Of a stretch of DNA of 64,000 nt, positions 15,244 to 29,926 are shown one piece after another (within the stretch, counting starts at the first letter, position 1; each line of letters begins with the position of its first letter). A program made the position numbers and the translations under genes. Below the pieces are notes generated by a model. The model was not told where the DNA came from, ran no database searches, and worked only from the letters and a program-made list of their open reading frames with translations. Location: contig CM039508.1 in the NCBI GenBank assembly GCA_022432975.1, positions 16,790,609 to 16,854,608 of the forward strand. Direction: 5' to 3'. Origin of the DNA: Begonia masoniana. Taxonomy: Eukaryota > Streptophyta > Magnoliopsida > Cucurbitales > Begoniaceae.

Positions 15244-16741
15244 TCAGTTCTCTATAATCGATGCACATGCGCATTGATCCATCCTTCTTTTTGACAAAAA
15301 GGACAGGTGCACCCCACGGTGAAAAGCTCGGGCGTATGAACCCTTTCTCTAACAACTCTTCCAACTGCTCTTTTAATTCCTTGAGTTCTGCAGGTGCTAA
15401 CCTATAGGGATTTTTAGACACAGGTTCAGCTCCAGGGTAGACATCTACAACAAACTCAATTTCTCTATCTGGTGGCAAACCGGGAAGGTCATCTAGAAAC
15501 ACTTCAGGGAAGTCTTGGACAACAAGGATATTTTGAGGAGTTGCCTTACCTACAAGTTGTGTATCTAGAACACATGCCAAGAAGCACAAGTACTCCTTGC
15601 ATGGTGAAGGTCTAAAATTTAAAGAAGTCATAACAGACATTTCCTTACTCTTCTCTGAAGCTTGGAAGGTATGTTTCAAACCACCAGGGGGTTGGAAACT
15701 AACTATCCCAGTCCTACAATCAATTATGGCGTGGTGTTTGAACAACCAATCCATTCCTAAGATTACATCAAATCCCATTATATCCATAACAATTAAATCA
15801 GCAGATAGATTTTTGTCCCCTACTAATACCATGCAATCATGCAACACTTGGTTGGAATGTAAATGTTCACCAGAGGGTAAAGCAACATTGAATACATGCC
15901 TAGAAGGTGTGGATTGTACTTCTAACTTATCAGCAAAAGCAGACGCAACAAAAGAATGGGTTGCTCCTGAATCTAGCAAGGTAAAAGCAGGCATAGAATT
16001 AACCAATATAGTACCTGACACAACAGCGGGCTGGTCCTCTTCGCCCGACTCCATCATGGAAAATATTCTCGGTTTTATCTTAGCAGGGCCACTCTTCAAC
16101 GTTGGGCAGTCTCTGATGACGTGGCCAGTCTTATTACAGTTGAAACATCGAAGGACTCTGGGCTTCGGGCAATCCTTAAGCGAATGTCCAAACTCCTCAC
16201 AGTTATAACACTTACCAGTCCCAAACTTACACTCGCCCAGGTGGCTCTTCATACATTTCATGCACTGAGGAAACTTCTTGGCATCAGGTACCTTCTTTCC
16301 AGTACCCTGACTACCCTGGCCTTCAGCAGGCCTCTTTATCCCTCTCTGCTGGTGGGGCTGAAAGAACTTTCGCGGGGCTTCCTTTGGTCCAGCACACTTC
16401 ATTTCAGCTTCTTCTGCCTCCAATGCAGTAGACACTACTTCACTGAATGACAAGCCTTTGATGCCTGAATACTTTACTCCTCTGTAAATTTCTGGCTTTA
16501 GACCTTGCAGGTATTGAAACACTTTGTCCTCATTCCTATGAACGAGGTATCCAGCAAACCTTGACAGAGACTCAAATTGTCTGTTGTACTCTGCCACAGA
16601 CCCAGTCTGCTTCAAGCTCAAAAACTCAGCCTTCTTAGCGTTCTGGACAGTGGTGCTAAAGTATTTCTCGTAAAAGACTTCCTTGAATTGCGACCAGGCA
16701 TGGTTGCGATATCGGTGGTGATCTCCAGCGACTCCCACCAA
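15236..16741 (-). pseudogene. Element 1 gag (C-terminal), protease, start of RT
   Basis: In order: the C-terminal half of the gag capsid domain ([35 protein letters not shown]), zinc knuckles [14 protein letters not shown] and [14 protein letters not shown] (both CX2CX4HX4C), preceded by a shortened [12 protein letters not shown]. The aspartic protease follows with [11 protein letters not shown] and the flap-side [14 protein letters not shown], then the RT start with [22 protein letters not shown] and [10 protein letters not shown]. The protein then runs out at the anomalous insertion. The true gag start is upstream at 17114; two 1-nt deletions disconnect it. The role in an intact element is capsid, polyprotein processing and RT. 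Confidence 0.93.
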
Positions 16742-17114
16742 AGTTGCGCATCACCGGCTAGATGAAACGTTGCCAAAATGACTTTCTCTCCTTCTCCAAC
16801 ATTGGCACACCTGAACATGCTCTCTATCTTTCGAAGCCATTCCTCAGCGACAATCGGGTTAGATGACTTTCCATCAAATGTGGGTGGTTGCAGCCTACGA
16901 ATCTATCCCCTGAATGCTCATTGACTTGACCTGAATTGGCACTTCCTTGTGTTTCCCGACTCAATAACACACCTAACTGGTCAGATTGCTGTCGCACAAT
17001 GTCTGTCTGCTGACGCATCAACTCCGTCAGCTGTCTAATTACACTTGAATCTTCTTCACTCCTCAAGTTTGGCATCTCCCTAGGTACTCTTGGTCTCCCC
17101 GGTCGTCTAGCCAT
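16742..17114 (-). pseudogene. Element 1 gag N-terminus, frameshifted
   Basis: Begins MARRPGRPRVPREMPN at 17114, matching the start of element 2 gag; an upstream in-frame Met at 17156 looks like leader. A stretch of repeated RQQ (LMRQQTDIVRQQSDQL) follows. After SGDRF one C is missing (near 16899), so the frame is lost; the correct continuation, including MFRCANVGEGEKV and GDAQLWWE, is in another frame at 16818-16700. A second 1-nt loss near 16702 precedes [12 protein letters not shown]. The open stretches therefore represent one broken gag. Confidence 0.9.
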
Positions 17115-17253
17115 TTGTATAAGGTTCTGCACAAGGTTATCTATACTCATAAACATCTTATAACTAAAGCTAACATAAACACTTACAGTTGTTGGAGTAT
17201 ATTCATGCGACGATTGGCACTGATGAGTAATCTTCTGAACGGTTTAGCAACAT

Positions 17254-17266
17254 GTCTCTGATACCA
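17254..17266 (-). other. Primer binding site, element 1
   Basis: On the minus strand TGGTATCAGAGAC lies three bases downstream of the 5' LTR terminus. It matches the complement of the 3' end of plant initiator methionine tRNA, the usual primer for gypsy/copia reverse transcription. Confidence 0.9.
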
Positions 17267-17669
17267 TACTGTAACGCCCCGAATTATCTGAACCCGGGTC
17301 GCTACTCATTACTTGACCATGACTAAGAAATTTTCGGATAATTTTAAAACTTCATTCGACAGTCAAAATTTGACATTTTCTATACATTCAAAACATTTGA
17401 AAACTTTGCAGCGGAAAATCATTTAAACAACTATGAAGTTAGACGAACTGTAGAATATACTGTTGGGGTGATTAACGGAAGTGTTGAAGTCATCTGCCGA
17501 CGACAAGGTCAACGAAAGAAGCAGAAATAGAAAACCGAAGACTTCATCAGTGACAAAACGACAAATCACCTATTTCGTTTTCCGGTGACGTCAGCGGCAT
17601 CAACCGAAAACGACGAAACACCCATTCCCTCTTCCGGTCAGTAAACGACAAAATACCTATTTCCTCTTC

Positions 17670-18165
17670 CGATGACGTCAGCCGGAAGACATACTCACCC
17701 GACTTCCATTACACTTCTTCTGCCGATGACGTCAGCCGGAAGACATACTCACCCGACTTCCATTACACTTCTTCTGCCGATGACGTCAGCCGGAAGACAT
17801 ACTCACCCGACTTCCATTACACTTCTTCTGCCGATGACGTCAGCCGGAAGACAAATGCTTTCCTCTTCCGATGACGTCAGCCGGAAGACATACTCACCCG
17901 ACTTCCATTACACTTCTTCTGCCGATGACGTCAGCCGGAAGACAAATGCTTTCCTCTTCCGATGACGTCAGCCGGAAGACAAATGCTTTCCTCTTCCGAT
18001 GACGTCAGCCGGAAGACATACTCACCCGACTTCCATTACACTTCTTCTGCCGATGACGTCAGCCGGAAGACAAATGCTTTACTCTTCCGATGACGTCAGC
18101 CGGAAGACAAATGCTTTACTCTTCCGATGACGTCAGCCGGAAGACAAATGCTTTACTCTTCCGAT
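17670..18165. repeat. TGACGTCA minisatellite in 5' LTR (11 copies)
   Basis: Same 37/54-bp units as at 6166-8455. Eleven copies were counted, the last three with the CTTTAC variant tail. Confidence 0.93.
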
Positions 18166-18732
18166 AGACATCAACACAATTCCTTTCAACAGAACGCAAT
18201 AAACCTCTACACATATCCACTGATACAAAATTATTCAATTCCCACCAATGGACTAAACAACCTGTCTATAACCCGAGAAAGATTCGACTATCTAACAGAC
18301 TTAAAACATTTTACCAAAAATCCATTCATAACACTCCAAGTCATTGTATTGATCAAAATCAGTAAGAACATGAAAATCAGAAATTCTCGAAAACGAAGTC
18401 AAGCAGCTGTAATCTCCTTTACTAAAAACTCCATATACTCAATTTAAATCATTATCCACTAAACCTCTACATCTGTAAACAACATGCTAAACCGCCCCAT
18501 CAGTTACCATGTCGAGGCCTGAATGCACTCCTCCAACGTCCACTATTCCTCAACATGATCAGGAGACACACCTGCTAACACTTCTTCACCTACATCACAA
18601 AACTCATCTATTAGCCTAATGCTAAGTAAGTAAAGCATTATATGAATGAAATAAATGCTGAGCTTAAACTCCTAAATATGCAGTTTCTATTTTCTCCTCT
18701 CAGTGGCATACATATTCGTTCATATCATGATC

Positions 18733-18912
18733 AGATCCCATGGTTCCCTTGGGAGTGGGATCAATTCTCCCAATGTCTACATCCTCATACTCAATTAAGG
18801 GGCGGATGAATTCCCTTAACAGCTGATCTGATCCCATGGTTCCCTTGGGAGTGGGATCAATTCTCCCAATGTCTACATCCTCATACTCAATTAAGGGGCG
18901 GATGAATTCCCT
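18733..18912 (-). repeat. 96-bp units in 5' LTR (about 2 copies)
   Basis: Two units matching the 17-copy array of the 3' LTR. After the second one the sequence continues into unique LTR (AATAGTTTGTCTGTCGC), giving the undamaged context. Confidence 0.9.
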
Positions 18913-19599
18913 TAATAGTTTGTCTGTCGCATACAGTTCATACCTTACCATTCCTTACATGAAATTCATTTTCGTAACTTTTAACAAAAACATGATGCAT
19001 GGACAATAGAAATATTCAAGCATACATAAACCTACTGTTTTGTGATGTAGGCCCGAAGGCACAAGCAATACTTTACTTACCTGGATTCCTTGCAAATGCT
19101 CGGTTAAGAGCTACTTCGGGGGTTTGTTCACCTATATTCATAAACAGAACGTTAAACCTCAATCTAAGCTATTCAGAAATCTAAGGAGTGGGTTGGGCAT
19201 TTCTATTTATCTAACATTCCCGATTCTGCTCTAATCCTCAAGCAGAATCTCTCACTCGTAACATTAACAAAATGCATACGTTGGGATCCTTAAGCTACCT
19301 AGGTACTAAAATCAGCAATTAATCGAATCAAAACTCACCTGGGTTGGAGGAATCGGTGAGGAAATCGCCTAGAGAGCTCTGCTGGGTTGAGCTGAAAACC
19401 GAGAGTGAAATGAGTATGACGGCTATACCTCATTTACTCTTTCCTTAAATACGTTATCCATTTGCAAAATTGACAATTACCCTTATGCCCTCACTTAGTT
19501 ACTCATTAACCTAATTGATTTTACCCCTAATTTCATTCTATAAAATTCACACTTAGAAGATTAATAGATTATTTTAATTCTAATAAACCGGGTGTTACA

Positions 19600-19604
19600 A
19601 ACCA
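19600..19604. repeat. Target site duplication of element 1 (right copy)
   Basis: AACCA follows the terminal TTACA and matches 5843-5847. Confidence 0.9.
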
Positions 19605-20134
19605 TCGGCGAATGGGTTTGCCGTTGGATGTTTGGGTGTTTGTGTCGCCTGATTAGACATTGCGGAATCAATCATCTGGCTGACGTCACCGGATGACGCG
19701 AGTATTCTACTCACTGGTAGATGTCGTGGGGAAATCCCGACGTAATGATGTAGAGAGTCTCTGTCTTATAGTGACTAGGTGATGTCGTGTTTTACTCCAC
19801 TGACGAAGATGTAGGAATTGTTTTGTCGTTTAGTGACCGGTGGATGTCCGTTTGATAATCCACACCGGAAGAGATGGTAGAATCGTTTTGGTCGTTTTGT
19901 CAGCCGGATGATGTCTTCTATTTCTGCTTTCAAGCCCCTTTTTGTGACTTTGTTTAGCGGGCGACGCGTTTGACTTTTTAAGACGCTGAGTATTTTGCAA
20001 TTTAAACTTTTAATATCGTTTTGCTGTTATTCCTCAACATTTCAACTGATTCACAGCATTCGACAATAGTTTTGTTTAACTCTATTTTACTCAAATGATT
20101 TCCGCTGCAAGATTTTAAATGTCTGAGGTTTTAG
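19605..20134 (+). mobile_element. Element 0 LTR, 3' part
   Basis: Continuation of the element 0 LTR. It contains degenerate CCGGATGATG and TGACGTCA-CCGGATGACG motifs, TTTAGCGGGCGACGCGTTTGAC, and the conserved TTTCCGCTGCAAG box near 20100 that sits close to the 3' end of related LTRs. The last bases GAGGTTTTAGAAAA match the undamaged relative at 50107, which then continues into TGTCAAATTTTGAC. Here an A run replaces that end. Confidence 0.75.
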
Positions 20135-21248
<1,114 letters not shown>

Positions 21249-21384
21249 ATTCAGTTAACCCGTTCACAGATTACTCATCATGCCAATTCGTTCTGGAATT
21301 ACTTCACCACTGTCAGTGTTTATGTTAAACTTAGTTATCGATATTTAAAGAGTGTCATTAACCCTGTACAGGAATTTAGTACAA

Positions 21385-23222
<1,838 letters not shown>

Positions 23223-23322
23223 NNNNNNNNNNNNNNNNNNNNNNNNNNNNNNNNNNNNNNNNNNNNNNNNNNNNNNNNNNNNNNNNNNNNNNNNNNNNNN
23301 NNNNNNNNNNNNNNNNNNNNNN
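23223..23322. other. Assembly gap (100 N)
   Basis: One hundred N, the conventional length for a gap of unknown size. Confidence 1.
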
Positions 23323-23654
23323 ACTTCAATAGCTCTCGTGTTTCAACTGTTTTCGAATTTCTTATTTCGCCGATAATCCAACTTATTATCTGGGTTCTAT
23401 TAAAACTGTCCGTTCGTAAATCGGACCTCGTTTACTATTTTTACTACAATTACATTACGAGAAACGTAATTATCGAAATATAGCGTTGTTACTCCGAAAA
23501 TTCTCGTAATTTCCTTAAAATTCCAATGCAATCGATAGGATCCTAATAACGCTTTCCTCTTCGTAAAACGGACCTGATTTGACATATTTACAAAAAATGC
23601 CACTTATATTAAAATAATAATATTCTCAAAAACCCGTACGAGTCAGATATTACA
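23323..23654 (-). mobile_element. LTR fragment, same family as the solo LTR at 33785
   Basis: Shares long similarity with 35920-36243, including AAACTGTCCGTTC, TAGCGTTGTTACTCCGAAAATTC and AAACGGACCTGATTTGACAT, and ends in CAGATATTACA. It abuts AAATCTGTCAGCTGCC, the interior of a gag, so this LTR inserted into gag. The left part is lost in the gap. Confidence 0.85.
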
Positions 23655-23749
23655 AAATCTGTCAGCTGCCTAATCACACTAGGCTCCTCTTCACCCCTCA
23701 CATTTGGCATTTCTCTAGGCACTCTAGGTCTCCCTGGGCGTCTGGCCAT
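23655..23749 (-). pseudogene. Element 2b: gag N-terminal fragment
   Basis: Starts MARRPGRPRVPREMPN at 23749 and is nearly identical to 30494-30588, but is cut after about 31 codons by the LTR fragment ending at 23654. It lies outside the left LTR of element 2 with its own leader and PBS, so it belongs to a second internal region sharing that LTR. Confidence 0.88.
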
Positions 23750-23889
23750 TGTACTAAATTCCTGCACAGGGTTATTTATACTCTTAATTATCTATGAACT
23801 AAGGGTAACATAAACACTTACAGTTGTTGAAGTACTTCCATGCAACGATCGGCACTGATGAGTAATCTTTTCAACGGTTTAACTGAATG

Positions 23890-23901
23890 TCTCTGATACC
23901 A
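23890..23901 (-). other. Primer binding site, element 2b
   Basis: Minus-strand TGGTATCAGAGA three bases beyond the LTR boundary at 23905, with the same leader as element 2. This shows that the LTR at 23905-26068 also served as a 5' LTR. Confidence 0.88.
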
Positions 23902-24235
23902 TACTGTAACGCCCCGAGTTCTCTGAACCCGGTTCGTCACGCTTAAACCCGAATATTACAAAAAAAAAACTTGGACAAAATTTAAAACTTTCTTCGGAGT
24001 TCAAATTTTAACGTTTGATAAAATATGAACACTTGCAGCGGAAATCGTTTAAACAAAAATAAAATTAAACAAAACCATGTTAAAATAATCGTTGGGAATG
24101 TTAAGAAACAATCGGTTAAGAAGCAAAGATTTAACTTGTGAAAATACTTTAAAAGTTGCAAAAGTCAAACTCATCGTCCGCTGAACAAAGTCAACGAAAA
24201 GGGGAAGGCTATTTGAAGACTTCCTCCGGTCGCTA

Positions 24236-24495
24236 AACAACAACACATAAAATTTGTCATCCGGTCCGTCTAGCGAAAGACATCCACCGGTCACTAAACG
24301 ACAACACATAAGATTTGTCATCCGGTCAGTCTAACGAAAGACATCCACCGGTCACTAAACGACAAAACATAAGATTTGTCATCCGGTCAGTCTAGCGAAA
24401 GACATCCACAGGTCACTAAACGACAAAACATAAGATTTGTCATCCGGTCAGTCTAACGAAAGACATCCACCGGTCACTAAACGACAAAATTCCTA
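24236..24495. repeat. ~61-bp tandem repeats in element 2 left LTR (4 copies)
   Basis: Units alternate GTCATCCGGTCAGTC and CATCCACCGGTCACTAAACG. The same four units are in the right LTR at about 31075-31330. An 83-90-codon frame through them is not a gene. Confidence 0.88.
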
Positions 24496-25039
24496 TTTCA
24501 TCACCCAATAGGAATAAAACTACATCTTCCGGTAGAGTTAAAACCACATTTCATCTACTCCTTGTCATACAAACACGACTCTAAACACAGAAAGAATATT
24601 ACTCACTTCACTGAAACCATTTAAAACATTTCAAACCATTACAATACTGAAATCCAGTGAATACCAACATTCGAGACTCAACTGAATACTATTATCAGAA
24701 AATCTCAAGAACGTACCAAAGTATTAAAAATCACTACTGTCATAAAAACTCAACATACTTAATTTGAAACATTGTCAATTTAAACCTTCACGCCAACTGA
24801 CACCAGTTAAACTGTCCCATCAGATGCCAGTTCGATGCCTGGTTGCACTCCTCCAACCTGCCTAGTTCTCAACCAACTCAGAGAATTCACCTGTGGTATC
24901 CTCAACACCTACATCACAAAACTCATCTATTAACCTAATGCTAAGTAAGTAAAGCGGTAATAAAATGAAAATACTGAAACACAAATTCCTAATATGCATT
25001 TTATACTTTCTCATCTCGGTTATTCATGTATCGATTCTG

Positions 25040-25370
25040 TTCAGATCCCCCTATGAAATTGGGAGCTGGATCAACTCTCCCAAAGTATAAATATCCACTG
25101 ACTCATTAAGGGGCGGATTATTTCCCTTAACAGTAAATTTATTTCTCATACTGCTCAGATCCCCCTGTGAAATTGGGAGCTGGATCAACTCTCCCAAAGT
25201 ATAAATATCCACTGACTCATTAAGGGGCGGATTATTTCTTTTAACAGTAAATTTATTTCTCATACTGCTCAGATCCCCCTGTGAAATTGGGAGCTGGATC
25301 AACTCTCCCAAAGTAAAAATATCCACTGTCTCATTAAGGGGCGGATTAATTCCCTTAACAGTAAAACTGA
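25040..25370. repeat. TTAAGGGGCGG-type tandem units, left LTR (3 copies)
   Basis: Three units of about 116 bp, each with AGATCCCCC, GGGAGCTGGATCAACTCTCCC and TTAAGGGGCGGATT...CCCTTAA. They are homologous to the 96-bp units of element 1 and occur again at 31880-32215. Confidence 0.85.
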
Positions 25371-26068
25371 TTCACATAGCTGTTTCCATATGTTCAATCC
25401 TTACCATGCCAACATGCATTCAAATTCATTTTCGTATACTTTTAAAACATGATGCATGACATACCAACACATTCCAGCAAACAAACCCTAATGTTTTGTG
25501 ATGTAGGCCCGAAGGCACAAGCAAACTTTACTTACCTGGATTCCTGGTGGGTACTCGGTTAGGAGTTGCTTCGGAAATGCTCACCTAGAACCACAAACAG
25601 AGCATTAAACCAATCCTTACTAATCCTAACTCTAAAGCACTCATAAAACCCAAGTGGACCGTTAGGAGTTCTATTCACTAAGCCTTCCCAAATTTTACAC
25701 TAGGCCCGAATCTACACTCATTCACAGCATTCACAGAATTACACACACATTTCACTCTCTTCGCTATCTACTTGCTATAATACTAAGGAAATGAATGGAA
25801 AACTGACCTAGTTCGAGGGATGGAGTTTGGAGGGGAAAATTGCCTGGAGCTCCGATGAGTCTGAGCTGAAAACCGAGAAAGGAAAATAATGGAATAGTGG
25901 CGGCTAAACCTCATTAAACCCTTCCTTAAATACTTTATCCACAATAAATTGTAATTACCATTATGTCCTTACTCATACTTATTAACCTAATCTTTAAATC
26001 ACCCGATATCATTTATAAAACATTCACCAAAATAAAAGTAAACCGGTTAATGGAAACCAGGTATTACA

Positions 26069-26095
26069 ATCTACCCTCCTTAAAAGAATTTTGTC
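26069..26095 (-). other. Polypurine tract, element 2
   Basis: Minus-strand TTTTAAGGAGGGTAGAT directly precedes the 3' LTR. This is the expected primer for plus-strand synthesis. Confidence 0.8.
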
Positions 26096-26910
26096 CTCAA
26101 AATTCGGTACCTGAATAATTCTGGATATTGGTCAATCACGTCTTGCTGATGTTCCCAAGTTGTCTCCTCCACATTCTGGTTGTGCCATAAGACTTTCACT
26201 AGTGGAACCTCTTTGTTGCGCAATACCTTCACTGCATAGTCTAATATCCTTACCGGTTTCTCCTCATATGTAAGAGTAGGATGAACTTCAATACTCTGCT
26301 GTTCCACAATCTGAGAAGAGTCTCGTACACATTTCTTAAGCATGGAGATATGAAACACATCATGGATTCCATCCATAGAGGTTGGTAACTGTAGCTGGTA
26401 GGCTGTTTTCCCAATCCTTTTCAAGATCAAAAATGGTCCAATGTATCTGGGGTTCAACTTTCCTCTCTTCCCAAATCTCACAACTCCTTTGAATGGTGAC
26501 ACCTTGAGAAAAACTTCATCACCAATTGCAAATTCCAATTCTCTACGCCTGCAATCCGCATAACTCTTCTGTCGACTCTGAGCTGCCAAAATTCTCTGTC
26601 GGATGAGGGCAACTTTCTCAACAGTTCGTTGCACAAGGTCAGGACCCAGCAACTGTACTTCCCCAACTTCATCCCAGTACAAAGGTGATCTGCATTTTCG
26701 TCCATACAATGCTTCATACGGTGCCATTCCTATTGTTGCCTGAAAACTGTTATTATAGGAAAACTCCACCAATAATAAGAATTGACTCCAAGATCCTTGA
26801 AAATCTAGTATGCAAGCACGGAGCATATCTTCTAAAGTTTGGATGGTTCTTTCGGATTGTCCATCGGTTTGATGGTGGAAAGCTGTGCTAAAACTAAGCT
26901 GTGTTCTCAT
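26080..26910 (-). pseudogene. Element 2 integrase C-terminus with chromodomain-like tail
   Basis: Begins within the catalytic core ([18 protein letters not shown] holds the last catalytic Glu). It continues through [15 protein letters not shown] and NPRYIGPFLILKRIG (GPF/Y module) and ends with a chromodomain-like segment (PVRILDYAVKVLRNKEVP, VKVLWHNQNVEETTWE). The stop is next to the PPT. This is the intact form of the tail that element 1 has lost. In chromoviruses the tail is thought to help target integration to chromatin. The upstream integrase is in another frame because of one extra A near 26955. Confidence 0.92.
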
Positions 26911-26935
26911 AGCTCCGTGTAGACTTTTTCAAAAC

Positions 26936-28156
26936 TTAGATGTAAATCTGGAATCTTCGATCTGAAACTATGGTACAAGGAACTCCATGCAATCTAACAA
27001 TCTCTTGCACGTACAATTCAGCAAGCTGATTCATCGAGTAAGTTATCTTTATTGGCAGAAAATGAGCAGATTTGGTTAGACGATCAACTATCACCCAGAT
27101 TGTATCATATCCCTTTGCTGTCCTAGGCAATCCAACAACAAAATCCATCTCTATTTGCTCCCATTTCCATTCAGGAACTGGTAAGGGTTGCAATGTTCCT
27201 GAGGGTCTCTGATGTTCGGCCTTAATCTGTTGACAACACAAACATGACCCTACATATTCTGCCACGCTTCGTTTCATACTAGGCCACCAGTAGTGTTGTT
27301 TAAGGTCTCTGTACATCTTTGTACTTCCAGGGTGAACAGAAAACCTGGAAGAGTGTGCTTCGGAAAGAATCTCATCACGAAGTTCCTTAATGGCTGGGAC
27401 AAACCACCTATTTCTAAACTTGAGGATCCCATTAGCAGAATAGTTAAAATCTGATTGGTCCGTAGAATTCATGCTTGACTTGTACTTGTTACACTAATCA
27501 TCATTCGTCTGAGCTTCCTTAATTTTCTCTAGAATGGTAGGCTTTAAGATTATGGCTGATAGTATAGCTGATACACTGATTACTGCTTCTAGGTTAAATT
27601 TTTAGAATTCTGACTCTAAAGCTAATGGCATACTGAAAATCATAGATGGGGTTGATGTTGTTACTCTACTCAAAGCATCAGCCACAACATTCGCCTTGCC
27701 AGGATGATATTTTATTTCAAAGTCATAGTCCTTGACAAATTCTAACCACCGACGCTGCCTCATATTCAATTCCCTCTGTGTGAAAATATACTTCAGACTT
27801 TTATGATCTGAAAATATCTCACAGGACTGTCCATATAAGTAATGCCTCCATATCTTAAGTGCAAAAACCACGGCAGCTAATTCTAAGTCATGCGTAGGGT
27901 AATTCTTCTCATGTGTTTTCAATTGTCTAGAGGCATAAGCTATTACTTTACCATCTTGCATTAACACACATCCAAGACCAATCTTGGAAGCATCACAGTA
28001 AATGCTAAACTTACCATTATCGACAGGAAGGGTCAGAATTGGAGCATTGGTTAATTTATGTTTCAAGGTCATGAAACTATGTTCACATTCATCCGTCCAT
28101 ATATACTTCACATTTTTCCTTGTTAACTTAGTAAGGGGTGTAGCAATCTTTGAAAA
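26936..28156 (-). pseudogene. Element 2 RNase H and integrase N-terminal half
   Basis: RNase H motifs ([41 protein letters not shown]) run from 28111. In-frame stops occur at 28157-28159, 27602-27604 and 27494-27496. The integrase zinc domain ([22 protein letters not shown]) and the first catalytic Asp (EMDFVVGLP) are intact. The frame is lost at VSDRR, where one extra A follows the second catalytic Asp. It matches the uninterrupted reading of element 1 here. Confidence 0.9.
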
Positions 28157-29926
28157 TCATTCAATGAACTTTCTATAATATCCTGCTAATCCAAGGAAAC
28201 TTCGGATATCAGTGGCATTCTTCGGTTGAGGCCATTCCTTAACTGCTTGAACCTTGGCTGGGTCAACAGATATCCCATCTCCAGAGATCACATGACCAAG
28301 AAAATGAACTTTGTCCAACCAAAACTCACACTTAGAAAATTTGGCATAAAGTTGGTGCTGCCTCAGTAATCCTAACACCAAGCTTAAGTGTCCTGCATGC
28401 TCTTCCTTAGTTCTAGAATAGATTAGAATGTCATCTATGAATACTATGACAAATTTGTCCAAAAACTCGTGAAACACCCTATTCATAAGGTCCATGAAGG
28501 CTGCTGGAGCATTCGTCAAACCAAAAGACATAACCAAAAACTCATAATGTCCATACCTTGTGCGAAAAGCAGTCTTTGGGATATCTTCAGTTTTAACCTT
28601 TAGCTGGTAATAACCAGACCTCAAGTCAATCTTGGAGAAAACTCTCGCACCCTTAAGCTGGTCAAATAAGTCATCAATCCTCGGCAAAGGGTACTTGTTC
28701 TTGACAGTTAGTTTATTCAATTCTCTATAATCAATGCACATACGCATTGATCCATCTTTCTTTTTGACAAAAAGGACCGGTGCACCCCACGGTGAAAAGC
28801 TAGGGCGTATGAACCCTTTATCCAACAATTCCTCCAACTGTTTCTTTAATTCTTTAAGTTCTGTTGGTGCCAGTCTATATGGATTTTTAGACACAGGCTC
28901 GGCTCCGGGGTAAACATCTACAACAAATTCAATTTCCCTATCTGGTGGCAAACCAGGAAGGTCATCCAAGAATACTTCGGGGAAGTCTTGGACAATCAGG
29001 ACATTCTGAGGGTTTGCTTTTCCTACAAGCTGTGTGTCTAAAACGCTAGCTAAGAAGCACAAATACTCTCCACACAGGGAAGGCCTTGTGTTAATAGAAG
29101 TCATCACAGACATTCCCTTACTCTTCTTTGAGGCTTGAAAGGTATGCTTCAAACTACCAGGGGGTTGGAAGCTAACTATTCCAGTTCTACAATCTATTGT
29201 GGCATGATGTTTAAACAACCAGTCCATTCTTAGGATTACATCAAATCCTATTAAATCCATAACTATAAGGTCAGCAGGTAGACTTATATTTCCTACTAAC
29301 ACTTTACTGTCAAGCATCACTTGGTTAGAGTGCATGCGTTCACCAGAAGGCAATGCAACATTAAACACATGCATGGAAGGGGTAGACTGTACATCTAACT
29401 TAATAGCAAAAGCAGATGCTATAAATGAATGTGTTGCACCAGAATCTATTAAAGTAAAAGCAGGCACAGAGTTGATCAATATTGTACCTGACACCACAGC
29501 AGGCTGTTCTTCATTCCCCGACTCCATCATGGAGAAAATTCTTGGTTTAACCATAGCAGGGCCACTCTTAGGAACCAGACAGTCTCTACTAATGTGACCA
29601 ACCTTGTTACAGTTGTAGCATCTGGTGACTTTAGGCTTCGAGCACTCTTTGTATGTGTGTCCAATCTTCTCACAGTTGAAACACTTCCCAAAGCCCATTC
29701 TGCACTCACCCAGGTGGTTCTTCAAACATTTAGGACACTGGGGAAATTTCCTGACATTCTGTACCTTCCCTCCTGATCCTTGGCTATTTTGGCCTTCACT
29801 TGGCCTCTTTGTTCCTCTCTGTTGGTGTGGCTGGTTAAACCGTTGTGGGACCTCTCTTGGCCTAGCACACAACCTCTCAGCTTCTTCCACTTCCAGAGCA
29901 GTGGACACAACCTCGCTGAAGGTCAA
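28157..29926 (-). pseudogene. Element 2 gag C-terminus, protease and RT
   Basis: This 589-residue open frame has zinc knuckles ([28 protein letters not shown]), protease ([26 protein letters not shown] with Gly to Arg in the conserved LGMDW), and RT from [16 protein letters not shown] through [10 protein letters not shown] to [11 protein letters not shown]. It ends at TGA where element 1 has GGA. The LGMDW change might reduce protease function, which is inference. The N-terminal gag lies at 29923-30588 in another frame. Confidence 0.93.

Larger units (their letters stand above)
17270..19599 (-). mobile_element. Element 1: 5' LTR (2330 bp)
   Basis: Starts TGTAACGCCCCG and ends GGTGTTACA. It holds 11 copies of the TGACGTCAGCCGGAAGAC unit (about 17670-18150, plus a diverged TGACGTCAGCGGCATC at 17587) and about two 96-bp units. 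This is the complete reference form of the LTR; the other copy has gained repeats and lost its far end. Confidence 0.92.
23905..26068 (-). mobile_element. Element 2: left LTR (3' LTR; also 5' LTR of 2b), 2164 bp
   Basis: Termini TGTAACGCCCCGAG and AGGTATTACA. It contains ACTTGCAGCGGAAATCG near 24032, four copies of a ~61-bp unit (GTCATCCGGTC...CATCCACCGGTCACT) at 24236-24495, and three units of the TTAAGG/GGGCGG type at 25040-25370. It is nearly identical to 30744-32909, indicating recent insertion or exchange. Confidence 0.93.
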